Notes: generated by a model from the letters alone, not told the origin. DNA of 64,000 nt from Dorea sp. 5-2 (GCF_000403455.2 NZ_KE159781.1:92619-156618), one strand, 5' to 3'. Shown: positions 18,075-27,264, counted from the first letter of the stretch. Program-made: numbers and translations.

Positions 18075-20513
18075 ATGAATCATAGCGGTACACTGAAAAC
18101 AAAGCTTTCCAAACGGGAGCTTGATCATGCAAGATTAGCAAGAAAAGCGTCAGCCGAAGGTATGGTTTTATTAAAAAATGAAAATTTGCTTCCGCTTGAG
18201 GTTCCAATGTCTATTGCATTGTTTGGCGGAGGCGCTGTCTGTACGGTTAAGGGAGGGATCGGTTCAGGCGATGTTAATAATCGAGAGAATATATCAATAT
18301 ATAGAGGTTTAAAGACGGCAGGCGCAGTGATTACAAGCGAAGACTGGATTGCAGATTATAAGAATCGTTACGGAGCGGCCAGAACTGCATGGAAGGAAAG
18401 AGTTTTAGAAGATGCCAGGCATGTAGAAAATCCATTTGACGCTTATTCAGCCAATCCATTTTCCATGCCGGACGGACGAAAAATTATGTTAAAAGATTTA
18501 GGAGACGCTTCAGCAGCAGTATATGTGATCAGCCGTATTGCGGGAGAGGGTAAAGACCGCCGGAAGATAGAAGGAGACTATTATTTAAGTAAAAAAGAGC
18601 GGGAAGATATTTTATATCTGGATCAGACGGATATACCGATTATACTACTCTTAAATGTCGGATCACCGATAGAGCTAACCGATGTTTTACAAGAAGCCGG
18701 AAATATTAAAGCGGTTTTAAATATTTCTCTTCCCGGGCAAGAGGGAGGCCATGCAGTTGCGGATGTTTTGTTTGGCCACGCGGCTCCAGGAGGCAGATTG
18801 ACTGCCACTTGGGCAAAGCATTATGAAGATTATCCGTCGGCAGACAGTTTTGGTTATTTGAATGGAAATTTAGAAACGGAGAAATACAGGGAAGGAATTT
18901 ATGTTGGATATCGGTATTTTGACAGCTTCGGTATACAGCCATTGTTTCCATTTGGTTATGGCCTGTCCTATACGGATTTTTCTATAAGATATGAAGGGCT
19001 TCAGAGAACGGCTAGAGGCATGGATATCATGGTTTCTGTGACAAATACTGGAAAATCATATTCCGGACGAGAAGTCGTACAAGTATATGTGACATTACCG
19101 CAGACAATTTGTGCAAAAGAATATCAAAGGTTAGTTGGGTTTGCAAAGACAAACACTTTAAAGCCGCAGGAAAAACAAAAACTTGTGATATCTATTGACC
19201 AGTCAAATCTTGCCAGTTTTTCGGAACAGCTGCATGCATGGTTCGTGGAAGCCGGAACATATGGTATATGGATTGGGAAGCATTCCGCGTCGTTGCAGCT
19301 TGCAGAATTGTTTACTGTTCATCAGCAGACGATATTGGAACATACAAAGGGCGTTTGTTCCCCAAAAGAATCTGTTGAAGAACTTGGCATAGCTAAATTT
19401 GCCAAGAATAGAGCTGGGGAATGGCTTAAGAAGACAGAGGAACAAAAGATTCCGATTTCTTCATTTATACCGCAGGAAGAAAAGAAGAATACATATCAGA
19501 TAACTTTTGCAAAAGAACAGCCTGTTACAGAACTGATACCACTCTTGTATGGAAATATTACTCAGGGCGCCAGCACTCTTGGGTCGGCCGGAATTCGAGT
19601 GCCTGGTTCTGCCGGAGAAACAACAGAAACACTGGAGGAAAAGTATGGCATACGTTCTTTGATTATGGCGGATGGTCCGGCAGGGCTTCGTTTAAGGCAG
19701 AGCTATGAAGTAGATTGTGATACGAATTCCGTATATGGCGCCGGTGTTTTAGGATCTTTAGAGAATGGTTTTTTGGAAGAAACAAAACATCATGAAAATG
19801 CAGATACTTATTATCAATATTGTACTGCATTTCCGGTAGGAACAGCATTGGCGCAGTCATGGGACACAGGTTTGATGCGGGAATTTGGAGAGGCTGTTGC
19901 CGTAGAGATGGAAGAATTCCATGTTGATCTGTGGTTAGCGCCCGGTATGAACATTCACAGGAATCCATTATGCGGACGTAATTTTGAATATTATTCGGAA
20001 GATCCTTTTCTGTCAGGGGTTATGGCGGCATCTGTGACGGATGGGGTACAGAGTCACAGAGGATGTGGCGTAACAATCAAACATTTTGTCTGCAATAATC
20101 AGGAGGATAATAGAATGGGGGTGGATGTTTGTGTTTCTGAGCGGGCTCTCAGAGAGATTTATCTGCGTGGATTTGAAATTGCAATAAAGAAAAGTAAGCC
20201 GATTGCTATGATGTCTTCTTATAATTTGATCAATGGCGTTCATGCGGCTAATAGTAGAGAGCTTTGTACGATAATTGCACGTGAAGAATGGGGATTTGAA
20301 GGCGTAATCATGTCTGATTGGAATACAACAGTGCCAGAAGATGGAAGCGTGCCATGGCAATGCGTTGCTGCTGGAAATGATATCATTATGCCCGGAAATC
20401 CGAAAGATGCTGCAAATATCCGTGAGGCTTATGAACAAGGAAAACTATCGGAAGAAATGATACGGTGCAGCGCGGGGCGGATACTTAAAATGATTCAAAG
20501 ATTGTCAAATTAA
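18075..20513 (+). CDS. GH3 beta-glucosidase with swapped (C-to-N) domain order
   Basis: 812 residues from ATG 18075; AGGAGGA at 18054-18060 is a little far (14 bases). The domains are in the reverse of the usual GH3 order. First comes the C-terminal-type alpha/beta domain (ASAEGMVLLKNENLLPL, ~residues 25-300), then a fibronectin-III-like domain (FGYGLSYTDFSIRYEG, VTNTGKSYSGREVVQVYV, ~295-420). Last is the (beta/alpha)8 barrel with the KHF-N-N-Q motif and the nucleophile D748 in GVIMSDW. Reversed order is known from some rumen and gut clostridial glucosidases. There is no signal peptide, so it hydrolyses imported beta-glucosides in the cytoplasm. Confidence 0.85.
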   Translation: MNHSGTLKTKLSKRELDHARLARKASAEGMVLLKNENLLPLEVPMSIALFGGGAVCTVKGGIGSGDVNNRENISIYRGLKTAGAVITSEDWIADYKNRYGAARTAWKERVLEDARHVENPFDAYSANPFSMPDGRKIMLKDLGDASAAVYVISRIAGEGKDRRKIEGDYYLSKKEREDILYLDQTDIPIILLLNVGSPIELTDVLQEAGNIKAVLNISLPGQEGGHAVADVLFGHAAPGGRLTATWAKHYEDYPSADSFGYLNGNLETEKYREGIYVGYRYFDSFGIQPLFPFGYGLSYTDFSIRYEGLQRTARGMDIMVSVTNTGKSYSGREVVQVYVTLPQTICAKEYQRLVGFAKTNTLKPQEKQKLVISIDQSNLASFSEQLHAWFVEAGTYGIWIGKHSASLQLAELFTVHQQTILEHTKGVCSPKESVEELGIAKFAKNRAGEWLKKTEEQKIPISSFIPQEEKKNTYQITFAKEQPVTELIPLLYGNITQGASTLGSAGIRVPGSAGETTETLEEKYGIRSLIMADGPAGLRLRQSYEVDCDTNSVYGAGVLGSLENGFLEETKHHENADTYYQYCTAFPVGTALAQSWDTGLMREFGEAVAVEMEEFHVDLWLAPGMNIHRNPLCGRNFEYYSEDPFLSGVMAASVTDGVQSHRGCGVTIKHFVCNNQEDNRMGVDVCVSERALREIYLRGFEIAIKKSKPIAMMSSYNLINGVHAANSRELCTIIAREEWGFEGVIMSDWNTTVPEDGSVPWQCVAAGNDIIMPGNPKDAANIREAYEQGKLSEEMIRCSAGRILKMIQRLSN

Positions 20514-20620
20514 AAATTCATTGGAAGAATACTGATACCAAGTCCTGCTTCAACCATGGACATAATGGCATAAAAAACGCCAATGCCACAGAATAAATCA
20601 GCAAAAATTTTTTTGAGCCA

Positions 20621-20695
20621 TTGACAAATTCTCTAATTTGCAGTACTATATAACAGTGATATATAACACCGTTATATACGGGGGGGGGTGAGAAA
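20621..20695 (+). promoter_or_regulatory. tetR-family promoter, operator and G-tract ribosome binding site
   Basis: TTGACA (20621-20626), a 17-base spacer and TACTAT (20644-20649) make a good promoter. Just downstream ATATAACAGTG (20648-20658) and CACCGTTATAT (20667-20677) form an 11-bp inverted repeat with one mismatch and an 8-base centre, a typical TetR operator. A run of nine G residues (20680-20688) covers the ribosome binding site, 7 bases before ATG 20696. Confidence 0.75.
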
Positions 20696-21313
20696 ATGAG
20701 CGAAGCAGAGCAGACAACACTACATTTAATCCATTCAGCCGCCATGCAGGAATTTCTTGAAAAAGGCTATAAATCTGCTTCCTTGCGGAACATTGTCAAA
20801 ACGGCGGGCGTGACAACGGGTGCGTTCTATGGCTACTACGATAGCAAAGAGGACTTGTTTGAAGCACTGGTAGGCGAACATTACAACTTTTTATTGGAAC
20901 GATTTTGCAAGGCTCAAAAAGAATTTGCAGAAATTCCCCCAGAGGAACAGCCCGACAATCTTACCTCTACTTCCGGCGTGTATATGTATGAAATGCTTAT
21001 GTACGCCTATGAACACTTGAATGAATTTAAGCTCATACTTTGCTGTTCGGAGGGAACACGTTTTTCAAAATTGATTGATGAAATGGTGGAAATCGAAACA
21101 AAGGGAACACATGATTATTTAGCAGTTCTTGAAAAGTTAGGCAGACCTGCGCCGCCTATTGATGAACGGTTGGAGCATATCTTGATTACAGGAATGTTTA
21201 ATACTTTTTTTGAGCTGATTATACATGAAATGCCGCTTGAAGAAGCAAAGCACTATTTGAAAGAAATGAGAGCTTTCTATACCGCCGGGTGGATGAAAAT
21301 TATGGGGCAATAA
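20696..21313 (+). CDS. TetR/AcrR-family transcriptional repressor
   Basis: 205 residues. The N-terminal TetR helix-turn-helix (FLEKGYKSASLRNIVKTAGV, then TTGAFYGYYDSKEDLFEALV) is complete. The C-terminal ~140 residues form the helical ligand-binding and dimer domain. It is divergent in content from the sugar locus and precedes a heterodimeric ABC exporter on the same strand. It most likely represses its own promoter, where the inverted repeat overlaps the start site, and perhaps the exporter. Confidence 0.9.
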   Translation: MSEAEQTTLHLIHSAAMQEFLEKGYKSASLRNIVKTAGVTTGAFYGYYDSKEDLFEALVGEHYNFLLERFCKAQKEFAEIPPEEQPDNLTSTSGVYMYEMLMYAYEHLNEFKLILCCSEGTRFSKLIDEMVEIETKGTHDYLAVLEKLGRPAPPIDERLEHILITGMFNTFFELIIHEMPLEEAKHYLKEMRAFYTAGWMKIMGQ

Positions 21314-21505
21314 TAAATCGAGCAGGCTCGATTACAAATAAATGTCCAATAAGATTTGATAATGGAAAGTTTACACTTTCCATTATATTTGACGCATAGG
21401 TTAGTTTTAGCTAACCCTATAAAGACACCACTAATCAAATAAGGATATTCGAGGGCAGTTATTTAGTCCTCATATCATAAAAAATTTTCAAGGAGGTTTT
21501 TTACA
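21314..21505 (+). promoter_or_regulatory. Intergenic region: terminator and inverted repeat before the ABC exporter
   Basis: AATGGAAAGT (21361-21370) pairs with ACTTTCCATT (21375-21384) and is followed by ATATTT, a probable terminator after tetR. A shorter palindrome GGTTAG / CTAACC (21399-21404, 21411-21416) with a nearby TATAAA could be an operator/promoter for the exporter. Its sequence differs from the palindrome before tetR. The exporter ribosome binding site is AAGGAGG at 21491-21497. Confidence 0.5.
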
Positions 21506-23380
21506 ATGAAAAAACAGTCTAATCTATCAAGACTGATGGGCTATGCCGGAGGGCATAGGATATTGACCTATCTTTCTTGGGTACTGTCCGTAATGAGTGC
21601 GCTGTTAGCCCTTGTGCCTTTTTGGTATATATGGCGTATCATTCACGACATACTGGAAGTTTCCCCGGACTTCGTGGAAGCGGGGAATGTTACAGGCTAC
21701 GGTTGGTCTGCGGTATTGTTTGCGGTTATCTCTATTGTTGTCTATATAGCCGCTTTGATGTGTTCGCACATGAGCGCGTTCCGGGTTGCCGCAAATATCC
21801 GAAAAGAGCTTATGCGCCATATTGCAGCATTGCCGCTTGGTGTGACAGAAAAGTATGGAAGCGGAAAACTGCGGAGAATCGTAAATACTTCCAGTACCGC
21901 TACGGAAACATATCTTGCACACAGGCTCCCCGACAAAGCAGGGGCGGTTGCCACCCCCATAGGGCTGCTTTTCCTGTTGCTTGCCTTTGACTGGCGGTTA
22001 GGGCTTTTAAGCCTTGTTCCCGTTGTGCTTGGTTTTCTGATTATGATGAAAATGACAGGGAAAGACATGGAAAAGCGAATGGAGCAATATCAAAACGCGC
22101 TTGCTGATATGTCAAATGAAGCTGTTGAATATGTGCGGGGCGTACCCGTAGTAAAGACTTTCGGGCAGACAATTTTTTCTTTCAAACGCTTCAAAGACGC
22201 GATAGACAATTACGAAACATGGGTAATTGCATACACAAAAGGGCTGCGTCTGCCTATGATGTTCTATACAACGGCAATTAACGGCGTATTCGCGTTTCTG
22301 ATTGCCGGGGGTATTCTCTTTACAAGGGGCGGCGTAACAAATGAACTTCTGTTAAATCTTATCTTCTATATTGTGATTACGCCTGTTATCGGTACGACGC
22401 TCACAAAGATTATGTTTATGAGTGAGGACGCAATGATTGTAGGGGACGCAATTAACAGGATTGATGAAGTGCTGAACGAAAAGTCGTTGTCGACAAGCAA
22501 AGTGAATAATATCCCTAAAGATAATGGGATTATATTAGAACACGTTAGTTACAGCTACAAGGTGAATGACTCCGAAGGAGACAGACAAGGGGAGCCCGTC
22601 AGGGCGGGAAAGCACCCTGGGGTGGAACTCGGCCTGGGCCGTGACGGAGAAAAAAACGCGCTCAATGATGTATCTCTTTCTATAAAGCCGGGGCAGACAG
22701 TCGCATTGGTCGGAGCATCCGGCGGCGGTAAGACAACGCTTGCAAATATCGTTACAAGGTTTTTTGACCCGCAAAAAGGGCGCGTACTGATAGGCAATAC
22801 CGACATACGCGACATTCCGAAAGAAACATTGATGAATAAGGTATCTTTTGTATTTCAGAACAGCCGCCTTATCAAAACGTCCATATTGGAAAATGTGCGT
22901 ATGGCAAAACCTAACGCTACACGCGAAGAAATCGCCCATGCTCTGGAAGCAGCACAATGCCTTGATCTTATCGAAAAATTACCAAATGGCATAGATACAG
23001 TTGTCGGTACAAAAGGCGTGTACCTGTCCGGCGGCGAACAGCAAAGAATAGCCATTGCCCGCGCAATTTTGAAAAATGCGCCTATCCTAATTCTTGATGA
23101 AGCGACCGCGTTTGCCGACCCCGACAATGAGGTGCGCGTACAGCAGGCTTTATCTGCTCTTTCAAAGGGCAAGACCGTCATTATGATTGCACACAGGCTG
23201 TCGTCAATCACAGACGCGGATTGCATTTATGTACTGCAAGACGGTGAAATTGTCGAAAGCGGCACACATAGCGGACTGATAGAGCGAAACGGCATATTTA
23301 CAAAAATGTGGAAGAATTATTCCGAAGCGGCAGAATGGAAGATTTTGAATGAAAGTAAGGGATTGGAGGTAAACGCATGA
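21506..23380 (+). CDS. ABC exporter half-transporter 1 (membrane domain + ATPase)
   Basis: 624 residues. Six-helix exporter domain (residues ~1-310), then a nucleotide-binding domain with Walker A GASGGGKTT, signature LSGGEQQR, Walker B ILILDEATAFADP and the switch His in IAHRLSS. An insertion of ~25 charged residues (about 350-380) lies before the first NBD strand. The 4-base overlap with the next half-transporter shows a heterodimer. The A-T-A-F-A-D-P form of the D-loop is common in siderophore/peptide-type exporter pairs. The substrate is unknown. Control by the upstream TetR regulator is likely. Confidence 0.9.
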   Translation: MKKQSNLSRLMGYAGGHRILTYLSWVLSVMSALLALVPFWYIWRIIHDILEVSPDFVEAGNVTGYGWSAVLFAVISIVVYIAALMCSHMSAFRVAANIRKELMRHIAALPLGVTEKYGSGKLRRIVNTSSTATETYLAHRLPDKAGAVATPIGLLFLLLAFDWRLGLLSLVPVVLGFLIMMKMTGKDMEKRMEQYQNALADMSNEAVEYVRGVPVVKTFGQTIFSFKRFKDAIDNYETWVIAYTKGLRLPMMFYTTAINGVFAFLIAGGILFTRGGVTNELLLNLIFYIVITPVIGTTLTKIMFMSEDAMIVGDAINRIDEVLNEKSLSTSKVNNIPKDNGIILEHVSYSYKVNDSEGDRQGEPVRAGKHPGVELGLGRDGEKNALNDVSLSIKPGQTVALVGASGGGKTTLANIVTRFFDPQKGRVLIGNTDIRDIPKETLMNKVSFVFQNSRLIKTSILENVRMAKPNATREEIAHALEAAQCLDLIEKLPNGIDTVVGTKGVYLSGGEQQRIAIARAILKNAPILILDEATAFADPDNEVRVQQALSALSKGKTVIMIAHRLSSITDADCIYVLQDGEIVESGTHSGLIERNGIFTKMWKNYSEAAEWKILNESKGLEVNA

Positions 23381-25107
23381 TTAAGACATTGCAAAGACGT
23401 TTTGCATTATCAAGACAGGGGGCTGTCGATTTGATAAAGGGTTGTATTGCTTGTGTCGCACAGGATATATCCTTTATGCTTCCCGTCGGACTGCTCTATT
23501 ACTTTGTCATTGATACCATGAACGGGGGCATAAATGGAAGCCGCGCCCTCTTCTACGCGGTTGGTGCTCTGGTTTGCTTATGCTTTATTTTTATTGTGAC
23601 ATGGTTTCAGTATAACGCCACTTACTTAGCGACTTATGTGGAAAGCGGTGTAAGGCGTATATCCTTAGCAGAACAGCTCCGTAAAATCCCATTGTCCTTT
23701 TTTGGCAAGAAAGACCTTGCTGATTTGACAAATTCGATTATGGGCGACTGCGCCACTCTTGAACAGGCATTTTCCCATTATGTACCCGCATTGGCAGGCT
23801 CCCTTATTTCTACAACGCTGATTGCAGTTTGCCTTTTCGCTTACGACTGGCGAATGGCTCTTGCGGCGGTTTGGGTTTTACCGATTGCGTTTACGATCAC
23901 ATTCTTTTCAGCCCGCATACAGGAATACTTCAACCGTAAATCCGTAGCGGCGAATGTTGCGCTTGAAGGCGGCGTACAGGAGTGTATCGAAAGTTTACAG
24001 GACTTAAAGGCGAACAATGCGGAAGAAAGCTATCTGAAAGGGCTTGGCAAAAAAATTGACTATGTGGAAAAGCGGCACATTATAACAGAACTTGGGACAG
24101 CACTTTTTGTTGTTTCTTCAACGTTGATATTAAAGTTTGGGATTGCTACGGTTGCGCTTGTAGGTTCTGCGCTGCTCATTCGTGGGGAGATCGATATTCC
24201 GCTGTTCTTTATGTTTTTGCTTGTGGCTTCAAGGCTGTATGCACCGCTTGAGGGCGCATTGCAAAATCTTGCGGCGGTAATCTCCACCAAAACGAACATA
24301 AACCGTATGAATGAAATCCTTGACCAGCCTATCCAGACAGGAACAGACAGGCTGACAAATAAAGGATATGACATTGTATTCGACTATGTGGGATTTGCTT
24401 ATAATACCGGGGAAACCGTATTGAAAGACGTGTCTTTTACGGCGAAACAGGGAGAAGTCACCGCCTTAGTCGGACCGTCCGGCGGCGGCAAAACTACGGT
24501 GTCACGCCTTGCAGCGAGGTTTTGGGATATAAGCAAGGGGAAAATCACTGTCGGCGGCATGGATATATCGAAGATAGAGCCGGAAACTTTGTTGTCGCTG
24601 TATTCTATCGTATTTCAAGATGTGACGCTGTTTAATAACACAATCATGGAGAATATCAGAATAGGCAAAAAGGACGCAACCGACGAAGAAGTGATTGCAG
24701 CGGCAAGGCTGGCAAATTGTGAAGAATTTGCGGCAAAGCTCCCGGACGGGTATCACAGTATGATTGGTGAAAATGGCTGCGAACTGTCCGGCGGGGAAAG
24801 GCAGAGAATTTCAATCGCCCGCGCTTTCCTTAAAAATTCCCCTATCATCTTACTGGATGAAGCAACGGCAAGCCTTGATGTGGAAAACGAAACATTGATA
24901 CAGGCTGCTTTATCAAGGCTGATAAAGGATAAGACCGTACTTGTTATCGCCCACCGTATGCGTACCGTAAGCGGCGCGGATAAAGTGGTTGTGCTTTCAG
25001 ACGGTTCTGTTGCGGAACAGGGAACGCCGGAAAAACTGATGAACACAGGCAGGATTTACCCGCATATGGTAAAACTGCAAATGATTAGCAGGGATTGGGG
25101 GATTTAA
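23377..25107 (+). CDS. ABC exporter half-transporter 2 (membrane domain + ATPase)
   Basis: 576 residues. Type IV exporter membrane domain (~1-310), then the NBD with Walker A GPSGGGKTT, signature LSGGERQR, Walker B IILLDEATASLDVENE and IAHRMRTV. Both half-transporters keep the catalytic Glu, so neither site looks degenerate. Its ATG overlaps the stop of the partner gene. A truncated KTR gene follows immediately, a sign that the exporter was carried by, or inserted into, an integrative element. Confidence 0.9.
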   Translation: MIKTLQRRFALSRQGAVDLIKGCIACVAQDISFMLPVGLLYYFVIDTMNGGINGSRALFYAVGALVCLCFIFIVTWFQYNATYLATYVESGVRRISLAEQLRKIPLSFFGKKDLADLTNSIMGDCATLEQAFSHYVPALAGSLISTTLIAVCLFAYDWRMALAAVWVLPIAFTITFFSARIQEYFNRKSVAANVALEGGVQECIESLQDLKANNAEESYLKGLGKKIDYVEKRHIITELGTALFVVSSTLILKFGIATVALVGSALLIRGEIDIPLFFMFLLVASRLYAPLEGALQNLAAVISTKTNINRMNEILDQPIQTGTDRLTNKGYDIVFDYVGFAYNTGETVLKDVSFTAKQGEVTALVGPSGGGKTTVSRLAARFWDISKGKITVGGMDISKIEPETLLSLYSIVFQDVTLFNNTIMENIRIGKKDATDEEVIAAARLANCEEFAAKLPDGYHSMIGENGCELSGGERQRISIARAFLKNSPIILLDEATASLDVENETLIQAALSRLIKDKTVLVIAHRMRTVSGADKVVVLSDGSVAEQGTPEKLMNTGRIYPHMVKLQMISRDWGI

Positions 25108-25108
25108 C

Positions 25109-25192
25109 ATGAATACCGAATGGATAATATGCCCCATATGCCAAAGCAAAACAAGGTTAAAAATGCGGTTACCGGATCTTTCTTTTTGGTAA
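25109..25192 (+). pseudogene. Truncated cysteine-rich KTR-domain gene
   Basis: Begins one base after the exporter stop and encodes 27 residues: the start of a KTR protein (WIICPICQSKTRLKMR) with the first Cys pair. It then runs into unrelated sequence and a stop. An intact homologue is at 36690-36896 in this window (68 residues, both Cys pairs). KTR genes are accessory genes of Tn916/Tn1549-like elements. The following open stretch to 25362 (ending in KKRSEEWEKLK) has no recognisable relative and may be the tail of another broken gene. Confidence 0.6.
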
Positions 25193-25388
25193 CACTCATA
25201 AGCCGCCGTTTCTTCAAAACGGACAGCGGAGGACTTTTAGAAACCATGACTAATAATGCGGCGGTATCAGGAGGTACCGTCGTGTTATTTTTATATCCGC
25301 AAAATCAGACAAACTATTTTCTGTCAAAAAAACGCAGTGAAGAATGGGAAAAATTAAAGTGATAAAATTCACATTTAATCCTCCTTGA

Positions 25389-25652
25389 TTACGGAACCAT
25401 TGCCTCTAAGAACTGCCAGTCCCGTACATTGATCTTGGCGACGGAACCGGCCTGGTCTGCTCTCTGTCCCTGACTGTAAACAAAGGGATGAAGTTCAAGT
25501 TCCCCATAGATATACAGGCAGGTCCCTTTCTTGACTCCCGCCTTCAGAAGCCGTTCTGCCAGATGCTTGTTCAGATAACACTGATAAAAAAACGGATTCA
25601 TACGGATTTTCCGGGTTATTCTGTGCGTTCTGGCTTCTTTGTGAGGTGGCAA
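25389..25652 (-). pseudogene. Remnant of an integrative-element single-strand DNA-binding protein
   Basis: The minus-strand frame encodes an SSB-like C-terminal half: HLAERLLKAGVKKGTCLYIY, then GELELHPFVYSQG and VAKINVRDWQFLE. This resembles the SSB genes of clostridial conjugative elements. The N-terminal OB-fold strands are missing. The preceding sequence is a hairpin (25656-25697) and unrelated codons, so the gene is truncated at its 5' end. Confidence 0.6.
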
Positions 25653-25655
25653 GGT

Positions 25656-25697
25656 GAGTCATTAAGTGACCGCAGGGTGCGGCTATCCTAATGACTC
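25656..25697. repeat. Nested perfect hairpin at the SSB remnant junction
   Basis: GAGTCATTA (25656-25664) and TAATGACTC (25689-25697) are perfect inverted repeats. Between them CCGCA and TGCGG form a second stem around GGG. No T-tract follows. It sits exactly where the SSB reading frame loses its N-terminal part. It may be an element end, recombination site or origin-like hairpin; this is not resolved. Confidence 0.5.
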
Positions 25698-25868
25698 TGA
25701 TTTCCAAACTTAAACTCGCGTGTGTTCTGGAGGAATGGTCCAGGCTCCCGATGTGGGATAACACAAAAACTTAAATACATGATTATAACAACAAAAGATA
25801 TAGTTATAGTTAATGGAAAAAATCTATATATAGATTTTTGAATTAACCAAAGAATAAAATATGATAAT

Positions 25869-25911
25869 TTCGAACGATTTTATTGTTAGAATCGTTCGAA
25901 TGGGATATAAT
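25869..25911 (+). promoter_or_regulatory. Toxin-antitoxin promoter and palindromic operator
   Basis: TTCGAACGATT (25869-25879) and AATCGTTCGAA (25890-25900) form a perfect 11-bp inverted repeat. The promoter TTGTTA (25883-25888), 17 bases, TATAAT (25906-25911) overlaps the right arm. The arrangement fits autorepression by the antitoxin encoded 33 bases downstream. Confidence 0.75.
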
Positions 25912-25943
25912 AAAAGTAACATCAAATGAAGGAGGGATTCACA

Positions 25944-26159
25944 ATGTCTATTACGGCTACAGAATTAAAGCTTAATCTTGGCAAGTATCTGCTTCTTGCA
26001 GAAAAAGAAGATGTTTTTATTACAAAGAACGGGAAAGTAGTTGCAAAACTGACGAATCCATTTCAGGACCGGGTCAGCATGGCACAGTCATTATTTGGCA
26101 GCGTACCTGCTGAAATGACACTTGAAGAAGCCCAGGAAGAAAGGCGAAATAAAATATGA
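25944..26159 (+). CDS. Type II antitoxin, Phd/YefM-like
   Basis: 71 residues from ATG 25944, behind GGAGGG (25931-25936). The N-terminal DNA-binding/dimer part (ITATELKLNLGKYLLLAEKE, then VFITKNGKVVAKLTNP) is the prevent-host-death fold. The C-terminal charged tail (MTLEEAQEERRNKI) is the toxin-neutralising region. It overlaps the PIN toxin gene by 4 bases. It should bind the palindrome upstream and repress the pair. Confidence 0.85.
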   Translation: MSITATELKLNLGKYLLLAEKEDVFITKNGKVVAKLTNPFQDRVSMAQSLFGSVPAEMTLEEAQEERRNKI

Positions 26160-26569
26160 GAGCACTGATAGATACCTGTATTGTGATTGATGCACTGCAG
26201 AGCCGGGAGCCTTTCTTTAAGGAGGCTCAGGAGATATTTCTGGGAGCGGCAAATAAGCAGTTTGAAGGATTCCTGACTGCTAAATCTGTTACTGATATTT
26301 ACTATCTCGCACATAGATGCACACATAGCGGTAAAGAAACCAGACAAATTCTAAACAAGCTGTTTTGCCTGTTTGGATTATTGGATACGGCTGGAATGGA
26401 CTGCCGTAAGGCAATATCGTCCAATCTTTTGGATTTTGAGGACGCAGTTATGACAGAATCTGCAATCCGTGAGGAAATGGACTGTATTGTTACAAGAAAC
26501 CTTAGCGACTATAAAAAGGCAGCTCTAACAGTATATAGTCCTGAGGAATTTCTGTTGAACATGAAATAA
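26156..26569 (+). CDS. Type II toxin, PIN-domain ribonuclease (VapC-like)
   Basis: 137 residues. The first acidic residue is in MRALIDTCIVIDAL (D6). Others are in FEDAVMTESAIREEMDCIVTRN, where the D and following acidic positions are the expected metal ligands of the PIN fold. The likely activity is Mg-dependent cleavage of RNA, often initiator tRNA or rRNA, when the antitoxin is lost. It is co-translated with the upstream antitoxin. All visible key residues are present, so the pair looks intact. Confidence 0.85.
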   Translation: MRALIDTCIVIDALQSREPFFKEAQEIFLGAANKQFEGFLTAKSVTDIYYLAHRCTHSGKETRQILNKLFCLFGLLDTAGMDCRKAISSNLLDFEDAVMTESAIREEMDCIVTRNLSDYKKAALTVYSPEEFLLNMK

Positions 26570-27090
26570 GCCGGCGAAATCTCTGTTTGGCTTTGTCCTG
26601 ATTGGCAAAAGAAATAATAAAAATCCATTTCCATACAAATGAACCCTGGGAGGTGTTGGAATATTGTGCTTCCTTGGGAGAAATTTATGATATTGTTGTG
26701 GAAGACATGGACAGGCAAGAGGCTTGAAAGGATGATAAAACCAAAGAAGGTATCGGGCAGAAAGAGGATGAATTGTTTTTAAATCAAGTTTTCACTCTCC
26801 CAGAGAAGGAGGCGGTGCATGGAATCCGGATTTTGAATATGAAGACTGGCAGTGGATTTTGGCAAGGACTTCAGATAGTGGATGGGAACTTCTGCAGTGG
26901 GGATATTAAAAAAGATAAAGAGGAATCTGTTATGGATAAAGAAGTAAGGGACTGGTCTTCTTTTGCATTGGAGCCGGAAGACCTGATATAATATGGAAAG
27001 ATATATCTGGCAGTCATATATACCGTACTCAGTATTATGCTGGGGGTATTGGCTGTATTCGCAGGTCAGGGAAATGTCGGAAAGGGATAA
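26570..27090 (+). other. Decayed coding region, several broken reading frames
   Basis: No complete gene is visible. Several short frames look protein-like but are cut by stops and shifts. One contains EYCASLGEIYDIVVEDMD (about 26655-26725). One ends ...DFEYEDWQWILARTSDSGWE (about 26805-26910). One is a hydrophobic stretch (IYLAVIYTVLSIMLGVLAVF, 26997-27060). They do not join into one frame. I do not recognise the original genes. Confidence 0.45.
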
Positions 27091-27264
27091 GAGAACGATG
27101 AGCAGAAGGGTGGATATGATGTCAAACCGGTCACGACTTTTGTTGGCAATCATTACCTGGTTTCCGAACGGCAGCGCCTGGCACTGGCACGGTCTGTGCC
27201 TGCAAAGGAATATATTCAGAAACGTGTGAATTTTGATGCTTTGTTGCTTGCTTATTTGAAATGA
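27091..27264 (+). pseudogene. C-terminal fragment of a DUF434-like gene
   Basis: The open frame from the stop at 27088-27090 to 27264 reads GYDVKPVTTFVGNHYLVSER followed by QRLALARS. This is the signature of DUF434 proteins (V-G-N-x-Y-x-L-x-x-R-Q-R-x-A-L-x-R). No start codon with a ribosome binding site fits, and the N-terminal part is missing, so this is a remnant. Confidence 0.55.

Noticed and set aside
14400..18075. Catabolite-response (cre) sites in the sugar locus
   Set aside because: I found no sequence close enough to the cre consensus to report.
22535..25046. Minus-strand frames opposite the ABC exporter genes
   Set aside because: They are complements of conserved ATPase domains and give no recognisable protein.
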